DNA of 64,000 nt from Bacteroidetes bacterium 46-16 (GCA_001897835.1 MKUN01000029.1:1-64000); one strand, 5' to 3'. Counted from the first letter of the stretch, positions 45,300 through 52,909 are shown. Program-made: numbers and translations. The notes: a model not told the origin generated them from the sequence alone.

Positions 45300-45403
45300 T
45301 AAACGGCGGCGAAGCCCGGAGACGGGCCAAAGGCCCTGAAAAACAGGAACACTATAAAATTGCTGAAAAGAAATGTTAGCAAGTAAATAGCAAAAGTGTT
45401 CCT
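45300..45403 (-). other. Structured intergenic element in the leader of the GNAT-racemase operon
   Basis: Two mutually exclusive short hairpins share one arm: GGGCC-AAA-GGCCC (45324-45336) and GCCCG-GAGA-CGGGC (45314-45327). A 9-bp inverted repeat (45345-45353 with 45395-45403) encloses a nested TTGCT/AGCAA pair (45360-45364 with 45378-45382). TAGCAA is also directly repeated (45377 and 45388). It lies 75-180 bp upstream of the GNAT start. It may be a leader RNA or a dispersed repeat; no known riboswitch class was recognised. Confidence 0.5.
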
Positions 45404-45510
45404 ACTATTAACGGTGCAAAAATACGAAATGGCCTACGGTATGGCAAATGTACATGATCATAAAGCATAAGTAACTAAGCGACAGTACCTCACAGCCCAA
45501 TTACTGTACT

Positions 45511-46410
45511 TTACACCAATCTTGTGTTGTGCAATATACTTCTTACAGCATGCTCCTCAACCCCAAAACCGGGTTTAACACATAAGACGGGTATTACTGA
45601 TTCGTTGATCATTTTCTGTACAAAGCCGGGAACGAAAAACTGTTTCAGGCCTCTTCGCAGTGCGGCGGTTATTACCAGCAGATCGGTATTCTTCCGGTTA
45701 CTTGTCGCTATTATCTCGCGGGCTATGCCCTTACCGAAATACAACTTGCGGTCCACATGTATGTTCTGGCTCTTCATTTGCACTGCTGTGCTGTCCACCA
45801 TTTGTTTTATGGTTTTTACTTTTTCGCTCTCTTGTTCATTGATCGCTCCCATTAGCAGCACACGGGCATTATTCTTCTTTATGATCGGGAAAACCATTTT
45901 GTATTTGCTCAAAGCATTCAATACAGGCCTTACCGGAAATAGTATATTCCGGAAATCGAGCACTCTTCTGCCAGATGGCACTATAAGCACTGGTATGCTG
46001 CAATTCTTCAGTATAGCCATTGCATTATCAACCCTCATGATCTTTTTCACTTTAGTGCCTGCAGTGCCTGTTACCACCAGGTCGCAATCCAGTTCTTCGG
46101 CCTTTGCGCATATTACATATGGAATGAAGCCCGCTTCGGTATAATGCCGGCAAGACAGGCCGTGGTTGCGCTGTATGGCATCGGCCATGTTCGCAAGGTT
46201 CTCTTCGCGTGATAGCTCCAGTTCTGCAACGATACCGGTAGCCGGTACCTGCATACCCGCCATGGGCACCAGCAATTCTGTTTCCAGTACATTGACCAGG
46301 TGCAGGGTGGCATTATGCCGCTTACACATAGCTATTGCGGTCTGCAAAGCATTGTTAGAGGCTTCGGAGAAGTTTACAGGCACTAAAATATTTTTAATTT
46401 CTTTCTGCAT
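45511..46410 (-). CDS. Universal stress protein with two UspA domains
   Basis: 299 residues from the ATG preceding MQKEIKNILVPVNFSEASNNALQTA; longer in-frame starts would add a hydrophobic stretch unlike this family. Two tandem UspA domains are seen (about 1-150 and 155-290). The first ends with DLVVTGTAGTKVKKIMRVDNAMAIL-type and VPVLIVPSG, the second with TDLLVITAALRRGLKQFFVPGFVQKMINESVIPVLCVKPG. Each has a G-x2-G-x9-G-like nucleotide loop, partly degenerate in the second. It is a cytoplasmic stress-response protein. Confidence 0.9.
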   Translation of the reverse strand: MQKEIKNILVPVNFSEASNNALQTAIAMCKRHNATLHLVNVLETELLVPMAGMQVPATGIVAELELSREENLANMADAIQRNHGLSCRHYTEAGFIPYVICAKAEELDCDLVVTGTAGTKVKKIMRVDNAMAILKNCSIPVLIVPSGRRVLDFRNILFPVRPVLNALSKYKMVFPIIKKNNARVLLMGAINEQESEKVKTIKQMVDSTAVQMKSQNIHVDRKLYFGKGIAREIIATSNRKNTDLLVITAALRRGLKQFFVPGFVQKMINESVIPVLCVKPGFGVEEHAVRSILHNTRLV

Positions 46411-46622
46411 GATAACAAAGAAGTTTAGGGGTGAGTGAAATAAATACGTGGCTTGGGAATATGGAAGATAAATAGCCACTGACAGAAAGAATATACAAAA
46501 AAATTGGTTAGCCACCAAATCCGGAAGAGATATTTAACATTTAAAATGCTGAAAATAAAACTATTGATGGATAAAATATTTTCCCAGTCGCTGCATTTAC
46601 AGGAGCCTCGAAAATTGAAATG

Positions 46623-46686
46623 AAGTGTTTCCAAATGTCTTTTAAGTGTCCCTGAATGTCCCTGAAGTGTCCCCAAATGTCCTTTA
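46623..46686. repeat. Array of six helically phased ARTGTCC-type repeats
   Basis: Six degenerate copies of AAGTGTCCC or AAATGTCCT with start-to-start distances of 10, 11, 10, 11 and 10 bp, giving one copy per DNA turn on the same face. This is the pattern of a cooperative protein-binding array. Confidence 0.6.
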
Positions 46687-46826
46687 AAAACGCGGTAAAA
46701 TGTGCCTGGGGGGATGCAGTATATGTATTCGATGCCCGATTCGGCATCATTAAAAACCGGGCATTTTTGAGCGGGCCCTATGGCTGAAAAGCTTGCCAGC
46801 GGCCTTGTATTATGAAAAAAAAACCC

Positions 46827-46856
46827 TGCCCGATTTGTGCCCGATCCATGCCCGAT
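46827..46856. repeat. Three TGCCCGAT words at 11-bp spacing
   Basis: Copies at 46827-46834, 46838-46845 and 46849-46856, with a fourth at 46733-46740 inside a palindrome. Spacing again equals about one helical turn. Confidence 0.6.
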
Positions 46857-47106
46857 ATGCCGAAGGAAGTGAAAGTTGCCCAAGGGCATAAAGCCAAGCG
46901 ATTGCAATAATAAAAGAACTCCTGTCAGCCCGAAAAAAAATTCAGGCCAAGCTGCAAGATATGACATGCGGGGAGGGCTTTCCAAATTTTTAAATCCACA
47001 TTTTTGTTGGGCGTATGCGACATTTTCAGAGCGGGGAACAGAAAGAACAGCAAGAGCTCCTTCGTTGCAAGCTACTGCCGCTAAAGGAAAAACATTTGTG
47101 GCGCTT

Positions 47107-47553
47107 TTAATAGGCAATACCGTTAAATGTATGAGTACAGCAAGTGCACAATTTAGCGGGAGCGGTAACTTTTGGATCCGCTAGTACTAATAAATCATCT
47201 TGAACGGTCAATTTCGAGTAATATGAGTTTTCGCCAATACTGACTACTCCATAATCTCCTTGTTCAAAATGAAGATCAACAAGCCAAAATATCGGTTCTT
47301 GCTTATCCAGTCTTTGTACAGCCTCTGAGAAAATTTTGTCCCAATTTTGTCCCGCTCGAGATAACAAGAATTTAAACAGCGGAGTGTAGTCGTAGCCTTC
47401 TCTTGTTCTTCGAACTGACATGTGAGTGCCTTCAAAATTTTTCACCTCTTTGGTATTGCGCTGGTAGCGAAATGCGCCGCCAAGAGAATTGTGATGAAAC
47501 CCTCTTGCGAGCTTATTGTATTTACGATAAAGTGGTTCTTTCACCCTCTTCAT
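47107..47553 (-). CDS. Conserved hypothetical protein, 148 residues
   Basis: The ATG used gives MKRVKEPLYRKYNKLARGFHHN, which looks like a natural start; 20 upstream codons in frame overlap the end of a broken gene. The protein is basic at the N-terminus, has a central segment YTPLFKFLLSRAGQNWDKIFSEAVQRLDKQEPIFWL and ends with CTCCTHTFNG, a cluster of three cysteines and a histidine that could bind metal. I recognise no domain. It has no signal peptide or membrane segment. It sits between a phased-repeat region and a gene remnant next to tRNA-Leu, a position suggesting horizontal acquisition. Confidence 0.6.
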   Translation of the reverse strand: MKRVKEPLYRKYNKLARGFHHNSLGGAFRYQRNTKEVKNFEGTHMSVRRTREGYDYTPLFKFLLSRAGQNWDKIFSEAVQRLDKQEPIFWLVDLHFEQGDYGVVSIGENSYYSKLTVQDDLLVLADPKVTAPAKLCTCCTHTFNGIAY

Positions 47554-47660
47554 ATTACGAACAAATATACGAAATGCCGATCGGTTCGATATTCCAGTAT
47601 GGGTATAAAGCAAAACCCGATCAGAGAGCGGGACTTCATTCCTCCAGGTTTTTGATCATT

Positions 47661-47820
47661 GCTGCCTTCCGAAATGTTTAGCATGATGCTAAAACTTGCC
47701 CTGCCCAACTGATCTTTGGCATAACCGGAAATAGTTTTATTCGCTTTCAGGAAACGATATACTATTTGATTTGCACTGAAGGCTTTCTTGTACACGTCAA
47801 GATTTTCATATGGAAAACAT
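47661..47820 (-). pseudogene. Remnant of a four-helix-bundle (23S rRNA intervening sequence type) protein gene
   Basis: The frame reads FPYENLDVYKKAF, SANQIVYRFLKANKT, YAKDQLGRASFSIMLNISEGS, the first half of a four-helix-bundle protein. The expected start MFPYENL is broken: an ATG at 47820 is out of frame because a run of four Ts (47817-47814) has one base too many. The homology stops after ISEGS at about 47661, so helices 3 and 4 are missing. It is thus both frameshifted and truncated, and the gene at 47107-47553 lies at the broken end. Confidence 0.7.
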
Positions 47821-47896
47821 AGTTTATCTTTTCTCAAAAATAATTGAAAATAGATCTTTTGAAGGGATGAGCGAGAAAGAGTACGGAGAAAGAGGG

Positions 47897-47957
47897 AAAA
47901 ATGAGAGCGGAGACCAGCCATCGCTCTTCGCTCTGACCGCTCTCCGCTCTCATTTTT
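47897..47957 (-). terminator. Large inverted repeat downstream of tRNA-Leu
   Basis: Perfect 17-bp arms (47897-47913 and 47941-47957) enclose a 27-nt loop. On the minus strand the stem begins one base after the tRNA and ends in TTTTT, so it can terminate tRNA transcription. The stem and loop contain five direct copies of GAGCG(G/A/C), more than a terminator needs. Confidence 0.65.
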
Positions 47958-47958
47958 G

Positions 47959-48042
47959 TGCCCAGGACTGGATTCGAACCAGCACATCCTTGCGAACGCT
48001 GCGACCTGAACACAGTGCGTCTACCAATTTCGCCACCTGGGC
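47959..48042 (-). tRNA. tRNA-Leu (anticodon CAG)
   Basis: 84 nt on the minus strand, starting GCCCAGG and ending CCTGGGC plus discriminator A. The D-arm is AATTGGTAGACGC and the anticodon arm is CTGTG-TTCAGGT-CGCAG with anticodon CAG at 48008-48006, which reads CUG. A long variable arm is present, as in class II tRNA-Leu, and the T-arm contains GGTTCGAATCC. CCA is not encoded. Confidence 0.96.
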
Positions 48043-48103
48043 ATTCAGGGAGTGCAAATTTGAGCTTTTTTTCTGAAAGAGCAAAACAAAAGATAAAATA
48101 AGC

Positions 48104-48979
48104 TTAGTGCTTGCCAGCCTTTCGTTTCAGCACGCCACCGGCAGCCTCTTTGATGGTATTGGTGAAAACAAAAGCTTTTGGATCTACCTCATGCACCAGG
48201 TGGGTAAGTTTGCGCACTTCGAGGCGGGTAATTACGGTAAAAATAATATCGCAATCGTGGCTTATATCGAAGCTGTTCTTAAGGTAACCGCGCTTGCCTT
48301 TATAGACGGTAATGCCCCTGCCCAATTCCATCACAAGTTTCCTCTTTATCTCATCGCTCTTGCCCGAAATGACCGTAACACCGGTATATTCTTCAAGGCC
48401 CTCAACCACATAATCGAGCGTGCGCGATGCAGCATAATAGGTAAGCATAGAATAGAGGGCTTTTTCGAGGCCGAAATGGAGGGCTGCAACAAGAAATATG
48501 ATGACGTTGATGCCCAGTATTATTTCACTTACCGAAAAGCTGCTGCGCTTGAGCGTGTACAAGGCCAGCACCTCAATACTATCAAGCGCACAGCCGCCAC
48601 GCATACAAAGCCCGGCACCAAGGCCGAGAAAGAAACCGCCAAAAAGCGATACGAGCAGGGTATCGGTAGTGATAACGGGATAATGAATGAATGCAAAACA
48701 CAAGGCCAGGCCTACAACGGTGGCAAAAGACCGGTATGCAAAACGCCAGCTGACCTGGAACCCACCCATAAGAATGAGCGGCACATTGGCCAGCACAAGA
48801 ACATAAGAGAGATTGAAGTGCGCCAGTTCGTGGATAAGGAGCGATATGCCTGTTACCCCCCCATCGAGAAAATTATTGGGTACTAAAAAACTTTTGAGGG
48901 CGAAACCACTTGAGAGAATGCCTAAAACTGTAAAAATAATGTCCTGGAGTGTACCGGGAATATTGAGCTTACTTTTCAT
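48104..48979 (-). CDS. YitT family membrane protein (DUF161 + DUF2179)
   Basis: 291 residues. About five membrane helices (FTVLGILSSGFALKSFLVP, GGVTGISLLIHELAHF, GGFFLGLGAGLCMRGGCALDSIEVLAL) form the YitT domain. A cytoplasmic DUF2179 domain of about 80 residues follows (YTGVTVISGKSDEIKRKLVMELGRGITVYKGKRGY, IIFTVITRLEVRKLTHLVHEVDPKAFV). The function is unknown. Its start lies 1 bp after the stop of the HD-domain gene, so the two form an operon. Confidence 0.9.
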   Translation of the reverse strand: MKSKLNIPGTLQDIIFTVLGILSSGFALKSFLVPNNFLDGGVTGISLLIHELAHFNLSYVLVLANVPLILMGGFQVSWRFAYRSFATVVGLALCFAFIHYPVITTDTLLVSLFGGFFLGLGAGLCMRGGCALDSIEVLALYTLKRSSFSVSEIILGINVIIFLVAALHFGLEKALYSMLTYYAASRTLDYVVEGLEEYTGVTVISGKSDEIKRKLVMELGRGITVYKGKRGYLKNSFDISHDCDIIFTVITRLEVRKLTHLVHEVDPKAFVFTNTIKEAAGGVLKRKAGKH

Positions 48980-48980
48980 G

Positions 48981-49562
48981 TCACGGTGCCTGGAGCTTAG
49001 ACCTGACCAGTTGCAGGTTTTGCTCTTTTTTTTCTTTCCTGAGCTTTTGCGCAGTGGCGGTAAAATAGTGATGTTTTTCCATAAAATCTATCTGCAGCCT
49101 GTTCCATTTATCTTCATCCATGAAGCTGTAAACGTTGAGTTCTGCATACAGGGTATCACCTATTTTAAAAAAGTCGTCACGGCCCAGGTAATCAAGGTCG
49201 GCATCGCAAATTATTTGTTCGAGTAAGTTATGTGGTGTCTGCGGTATTTTGGTGGCCATTATCATACCGCTTATCTTTTTAATCTGCTCATCGCTAAAGC
49301 CGTAATTAGGTAAGAATTCGGCTGCTATCTCGCATGAAATGCGTTCATGATCCTTTTGCTGTACCAGGAAACCTGAATCGTGAAAAAGGGCGGCAATGAG
49401 GAGCAATTTTTTGTCTTCACCTTTTATACCTTCAGCATCGGCAAGCATATCGGCAGCCTGGTAGACATCCTTAATATGCGCGATGCTATGATACGATAAG
49501 TACTCAGGAAGGCCTTTCCTGAGTTTTTTCATAATAAAAGTACTGGCTTCTTTAAATTGCAT
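48981..49562 (-). CDS. HD-domain metal-dependent phosphohydrolase
   Basis: 193 residues with the HD fingerprint: His25/His29 in YHSIAHIKDVY, His61-Asp62 in ALFHDSGF and a later Asp in CDADLDYLG (about 120-122). Such proteins hydrolyse phosphoester bonds in nucleotides or cyclic dinucleotides; the substrate is not clear. It is transcribed together with YitT, the stop of the HD gene lying 1 bp before the YitT start. Confidence 0.88.
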   Translation of the reverse strand: MQFKEASTFIMKKLRKGLPEYLSYHSIAHIKDVYQAADMLADAEGIKGEDKKLLLIAALFHDSGFLVQQKDHERISCEIAAEFLPNYGFSDEQIKKISGMIMATKIPQTPHNLLEQIICDADLDYLGRDDFFKIGDTLYAELNVYSFMDEDKWNRLQIDFMEKHHYFTATAQKLRKEKKEQNLQLVRSKLQAP

Positions 49563-49643
49563 CCCGGGCCAAATTGAAACAATGATATAAAAAATATTAC
49601 ATAAAATTAACCCATAGCAACAAAAAATGCAATGGTAAGGCCT

Positions 49644-50618
49644 TTATATTACCATAAGACTGCATCCCCGCACCATTGCCTGATCCATACGACCCAACAC
49701 TTCAAATGTACCATCATTGCGAATATTTCCCAAGTCTTCGGTTGCAATAAAAGCACAAGAAAAAACATTGGCCAGATCAATAATATTTATAGTACCTGCA
49801 CCTGTTGCTGCAATATCCAGGGGGTCGTTTATATCACTTATAAGCACCCTCATAGTATCAGCCGGCTTAAAAACGCCCTCCGCTTTAGCATAGGCTTGCG
49901 ATAATAACTCGGTCATTCCGTATTCCGAATGTATATTATCTATTTTAAAGCTTTCTTTCAACAACTTATGTACCTCTGCCCTTGTCAGCTCCTGCCGCCG
50001 GCCTTTCATACCTCCTGTTTCCATAACAAAAGTATGCCGCAGGGGTATGGGATACTTTTCAGCAAAATCGAGCAGGGCAAATGTAACACCCAACAATAGT
50101 ACAGGCTGTGCTCTTGCCTCCAGCTGCTGCAGCATCTCACTGAGCTTATCCTGTTCGTTGAGATAAAAACCGCTTTCCGGATGACCACTCTCGGCCATCA
50201 ATACGGAGGCCATATGCACCAGTGAGGAGTTGCCGCGTTCAAGATAGGATGGTAGCAATGCCAGTATCACATATTGCTCCGGCTCACCATAAAATTGCCT
50301 GAACCCTCTTAATAAAGTATCCCTGTATATGCCTGCATCGTGTATATAGTGCCGGGAAAGACCAGTATCGGTAGTGCCGCTGCTCTCAAATACAAAAGCA
50401 GGCTGCTGCCATGCGCCGGTTGCTACCCTATGCGTTTTAAAGAAAGATATGGGCAGAAAGGGTATATCCTGTAACCTGTGCACTACAGCAGGAGATCTGT
50501 ATACTGCGTTTGCAAAGCTACGGTATAAGTCATTATTGCTGTATTGATAATGAAACAGGTCGAGGGCAATATTTTCGAAATTTGCCGCGTTAACATTATG
50601 CAGGAAATTGCCATTCAT
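49644..50618 (-). CDS. LuxE-like acyl-protein synthetase / AMP-forming ligase
   Basis: 324 residues from the ATG MNGNFLHNVNAANFENIALDLF, where the family homology begins. Characteristic segments are IPFLPISFFKTHRV, FVFESSGTTDTGLSRHYI (the SSGTT adenylation loop), METGGMKGRRQELTRAEVHKLL, HSEYGMTELLSQAY and AFIATEDLG. LuxE proteins activate a fatty acid as acyl-adenylate and bind it as thioester. A reductase or acyl carrier partner is not adjacent, so its role (lipid or polysaccharide acylation) is open. It diverges from the lipoprotein gene; the start codons lie only 40 bp apart. Confidence 0.85.
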   Translation of the reverse strand: MNGNFLHNVNAANFENIALDLFHYQYSNNDLYRSFANAVYRSPAVVHRLQDIPFLPISFFKTHRVATGAWQQPAFVFESSGTTDTGLSRHYIHDAGIYRDTLLRGFRQFYGEPEQYVILALLPSYLERGNSSLVHMASVLMAESGHPESGFYLNEQDKLSEMLQQLEARAQPVLLLGVTFALLDFAEKYPIPLRHTFVMETGGMKGRRQELTRAEVHKLLKESFKIDNIHSEYGMTELLSQAYAKAEGVFKPADTMRVLISDINDPLDIAATGAGTINIIDLANVFSCAFIATEDLGNIRNDGTFEVLGRMDQAMVRGCSLMVI

Positions 50619-50644
50619 TAACTCTGTATTATGACCCAAATTAT

Positions 50645-50652
50645 TAACTTTG
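50645..50652 (+). promoter_or_regulatory. -7 box for the lipoprotein gene
   Basis: TAACTTTG ends 6 bp before the ATG at 50659, predicting a nearly leaderless mRNA. It also rules out a TTG start at 50650, which lies inside the box. Confidence 0.55.
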
Positions 50653-50658
50653 ATAAAT

Positions 50659-51129
50659 ATGAAACGCTGTATCGCTCTGTTTGTAGTCTTATTTTTGGTT
50701 TTCTCTTCCTGTAAGAGGCATAGCAATATGTCTGCCATACCCGCAATTACCCTGGTTGAGATGACCCCGAACTCTGTGCAACAAGGTTCCAGCGAAGATA
50801 CAGTATATATAAAATTTACCCTGACCGATGGCGATGCCGACCTGGGACATGATGTGAGCTCAAGCGATTATGATATCTACATCAGGGATAATCATACGGA
50901 CTCATTTACGGGTTATTTCTTCCCGGAAATAGCTCAAAATGTACTGGATCCTTCAAAGGGCATAAGCGGCACCTGCACCTTTAAAATGCTGGGGGCACTT
51001 ATCTATGTGCGCCCCGACACCGTGCACCTCATAAAAGGGGATACCGTACATTACGAGTTGTATATCAAAGACAGGGCCGGTAATACAAGCAACCACATCA
51101 GCACACCCGACCTATACATTAAGCCTTAA
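50659..51129 (+). CDS. Small lipoprotein of unknown function
   Basis: 156 residues. A lipoprotein signal peptide is clear: MKRCIALFVVLFLVFSSCKRH, where the Cys would be lipidated. The mature part (about 135 residues) looks like one beta-sandwich (VYIKFTLTDGDADLGHDVSSSDYDIYIRDN, TCTFKMLGALIYV, VHYELYIKDRAGNTSNHISTPDLYI). Its place on the outer or inner leaflet is unknown. Its 3' end overlaps the convergent sensor gene by 11 bp. Confidence 0.8.
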   Translation: MKRCIALFVVLFLVFSSCKRHSNMSAIPAITLVEMTPNSVQQGSSEDTVYIKFTLTDGDADLGHDVSSSDYDIYIRDNHTDSFTGYFFPEIAQNVLDPSKGISGTCTFKMLGALIYVRPDTVHLIKGDTVHYELYIKDRAGNTSNHISTPDLYIKP

Positions 51130-52909
51130 TTTCATTTGCTGCAGCCTGCTCACCGCCCGGCAGGCCTGAGTTTTGTGTCTTCTCTACTACTTCCCTTATT
51201 ATATTATCGAGGCCTGTCGAGGCAAACTTGATGCCTTCCAGTATTTCCTGGTTCATAGGGTCAGAAGGATCGGTATAATTGAATAGCTGTGCCAGGCCAA
51301 GGATGCTTGCCACCGGCCCGCGCACTTTGTGCGACTGCAGCCAGGCTATTTCTTTCAGCACCTCGTTCTGGGCCTCTATTTTCAGCAGCTTCTTTTTCTC
51401 ATCAGTAATATCGCGCAGGTATACAGTAAGGCCCGCTTTAGCAGGCTGTACATTCACATAGAGCCATTTTTCAAATTCCGGATAATATTCCTCAAATGAT
51501 GCTGCCTGCTCACTGATCATTGCCCGTTGCTGGGCTTTATAAAATTCTTTGTCTTCAAAACCCGGAAACACGTCCCAAAGGTCATGATCCACGATATCGG
51601 CCCTTTTAATATCCAGTATCCGCTCAAATTCTTTGTTTATGTACGTGAGCTTCCAATCGGCATCTACGGCATAGAAACCTTCGGCTATGCTCTCAAGTAT
51701 TGCCGACATTTCTTTTACATTATCTCTCAGCTTGTTCTCGATAGCCCTGAGCTGCGTTACATCAAGAGTAATACCGGTAATGACCCTTTCCCCGGTCTTT
51801 TTATTTTTTTTCATTACCGCCCTCGTCACCAGGGTTTTTAAAGAGCCGTCCCTGTGGTTAATGCGGTATTCAACCGATACTTTACTAACTATGGGCAGCA
51901 GGTTGAAGGTATCAGCCACGAGTTTCCTGTCCGCAGGATGTACGATATTAGTAAGTATATCCTTATCATTGATTATTTCGCCCGGCGTATAGCCATAAAC
52001 CTGGAAACAGGCCTCGTTAATGAACAATACCGTATAATCGGCAGCATCGCAGGACCATATTACCTCTTCGGTAGCTGAAAGCACACTGTCGAATTGCTCA
52101 TTCTGCTGCCTGATCACTTCATTAAGTTCTTCATTCTTTTTCTCCATCAATACTTTCTTATCGATGTCGAAAGCCAGCATAACGCCTGCGCGCCTGCCCT
52201 CGAAGCGTGTATTATGTATATATACCTGTGCATAGAAACTATTACCATCCTTTTTTACAAGACGCCGCCTGCCGCTGTTATAAAAACTATTTATAGCGGG
52301 CAGCTTAATGGTTTCCATCTGCGTATAGGCATCATCGGGGGCACGTATGCCCATCACGTCCATAGCCAGGAACTCTTCGCGTGTATAGCCATAAGTATCC
52401 ATAGCGGCTGCATTTACCGCAAGGAACCTCAGGGTAGTACTATCGTATATGAACATAGGCATAGGACTATCCTCAAAAAGCTGCAGGTAATCAGTACGGG
52501 CATTATCAAGCGTATTGTAAAAATGCTTGCGTGCAATGGCGCTTTGCAGGGTATTCTGCAGCGAAATGTTATCGTATGCTCCTTTAACCAGGTAATCTTC
52601 GGCCCCCTCCTGCAGGAGGCTAAGGGCTGCTTTAACACTGCGGGGACGGGCAATAAGTATAAGCGGTACGCGTACGAAGATCTTTTGCAATTGCCTGAAG
52701 GTAATTACCGGGTTGAGATCGATAAGCGAGAGGTTAATGAATATGACCTCAAGCGCCTCGTCGGGTACAGACAGAATGTCGCTTATAGAATTAAACTTCA
52801 GAATGTCGTTCCCTGAGTAGCCAATATCCAGTAATTGCTGACTTAGGATGCTAAAATCGTCGTTATTATCTTCTACTATTAATATCTTTTTCCTGAGCTT
52901 ATTAAGCAT
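51119..52909 (-). CDS. PAS-domain sensor with degenerate receiver and an H-box but no ATPase domain
   Basis: 596 residues. A receiver-like domain (about 8-125) keeps the acidic pair VEDNNDD and the lysine in LVKGAY, but the phosphoacceptor position is Asn59 (VIFINLSLID), not Asp. Three PAS domains follow (about 145-260, 275-395, 405-505) with coiled linkers. The C-terminus holds an H-box, LQSHKVRGPVASILGLAQL (His527), and stops about 70 residues later, with no HATPase_c domain. Proteins ending this way are common in Bacteroidota. They may act as phosphorylation-independent regulators or pair with separate kinases. The signal sensed is unknown. Confidence 0.83.
   Translation of the reverse strand: MLNKLRKKILIVEDNNDDFSILSQQLLDIGYSGNDILKFNSISDILSVPDEALEVIFINLSLIDLNPVITFRQLQKIFVRVPLILIARPRSVKAALSLLQEGAEDYLVKGAYDNISLQNTLQSAIARKHFYNTLDNARTDYLQLFEDSPMPMFIYDSTTLRFLAVNAAAMDTYGYTREEFLAMDVMGIRAPDDAYTQMETIKLPAINSFYNSGRRRLVKKDGNSFYAQVYIHNTRFEGRRAGVMLAFDIDKKVLMEKKNEELNEVIRQQNEQFDSVLSATEEVIWSCDAADYTVLFINEACFQVYGYTPGEIINDKDILTNIVHPADRKLVADTFNLLPIVSKVSVEYRINHRDGSLKTLVTRAVMKKNKKTGERVITGITLDVTQLRAIENKLRDNVKEMSAILESIAEGFYAVDADWKLTYINKEFERILDIKRADIVDHDLWDVFPGFEDKEFYKAQQRAMISEQAASFEEYYPEFEKWLYVNVQPAKAGLTVYLRDITDEKKKLLKIEAQNEVLKEIAWLQSHKVRGPVASILGLAQLFNYTDPSDPMNQEILEGIKFASTGLDNIIREVVEKTQNSGLPGGEQAAANEIKA

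Larger units (their letters stand above)
46411..47106. other. Long region with phased short repeats, no recognised gene
   Basis: Six TGT(C) words at 46626, 46636, 46647, 46657, 46668 and 46678 are spaced 10 or 11 bp apart. TGCCCGAT occurs at 46733, 46827, 46838 and 46849, the last three 11 bp apart, and GATGCC-N6-GGCATC forms a palindrome at 46731-46748. The minus strand carries an uninterrupted 230-codon frame (TTG start at 47117) across the region. It shows no domain and includes the repeats as 7-residue periods, so I do not call it a gene. Confidence 0.5.

Noticed and set aside
45345-45403. Possible insertion-sequence inverted ends
   Set aside because: Only 9-bp arms enclosing 41 bp, with no transposase or target duplication.
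46623-46856. Possible CRISPR array
   Set aside because: Repeats are 8-10 bp with no unique spacers of uniform length; spacing is one helical turn.
46876-47184. Plus-strand 102-codon frame
   Set aside because: Crosses the end of the 47107-47553 gene on the other strand; low-complexity composition and no domain.
48107-48886. Plus-strand 259-codon frame opposite yitT
   Set aside because: Antisense shadow of a recognised membrane protein family.
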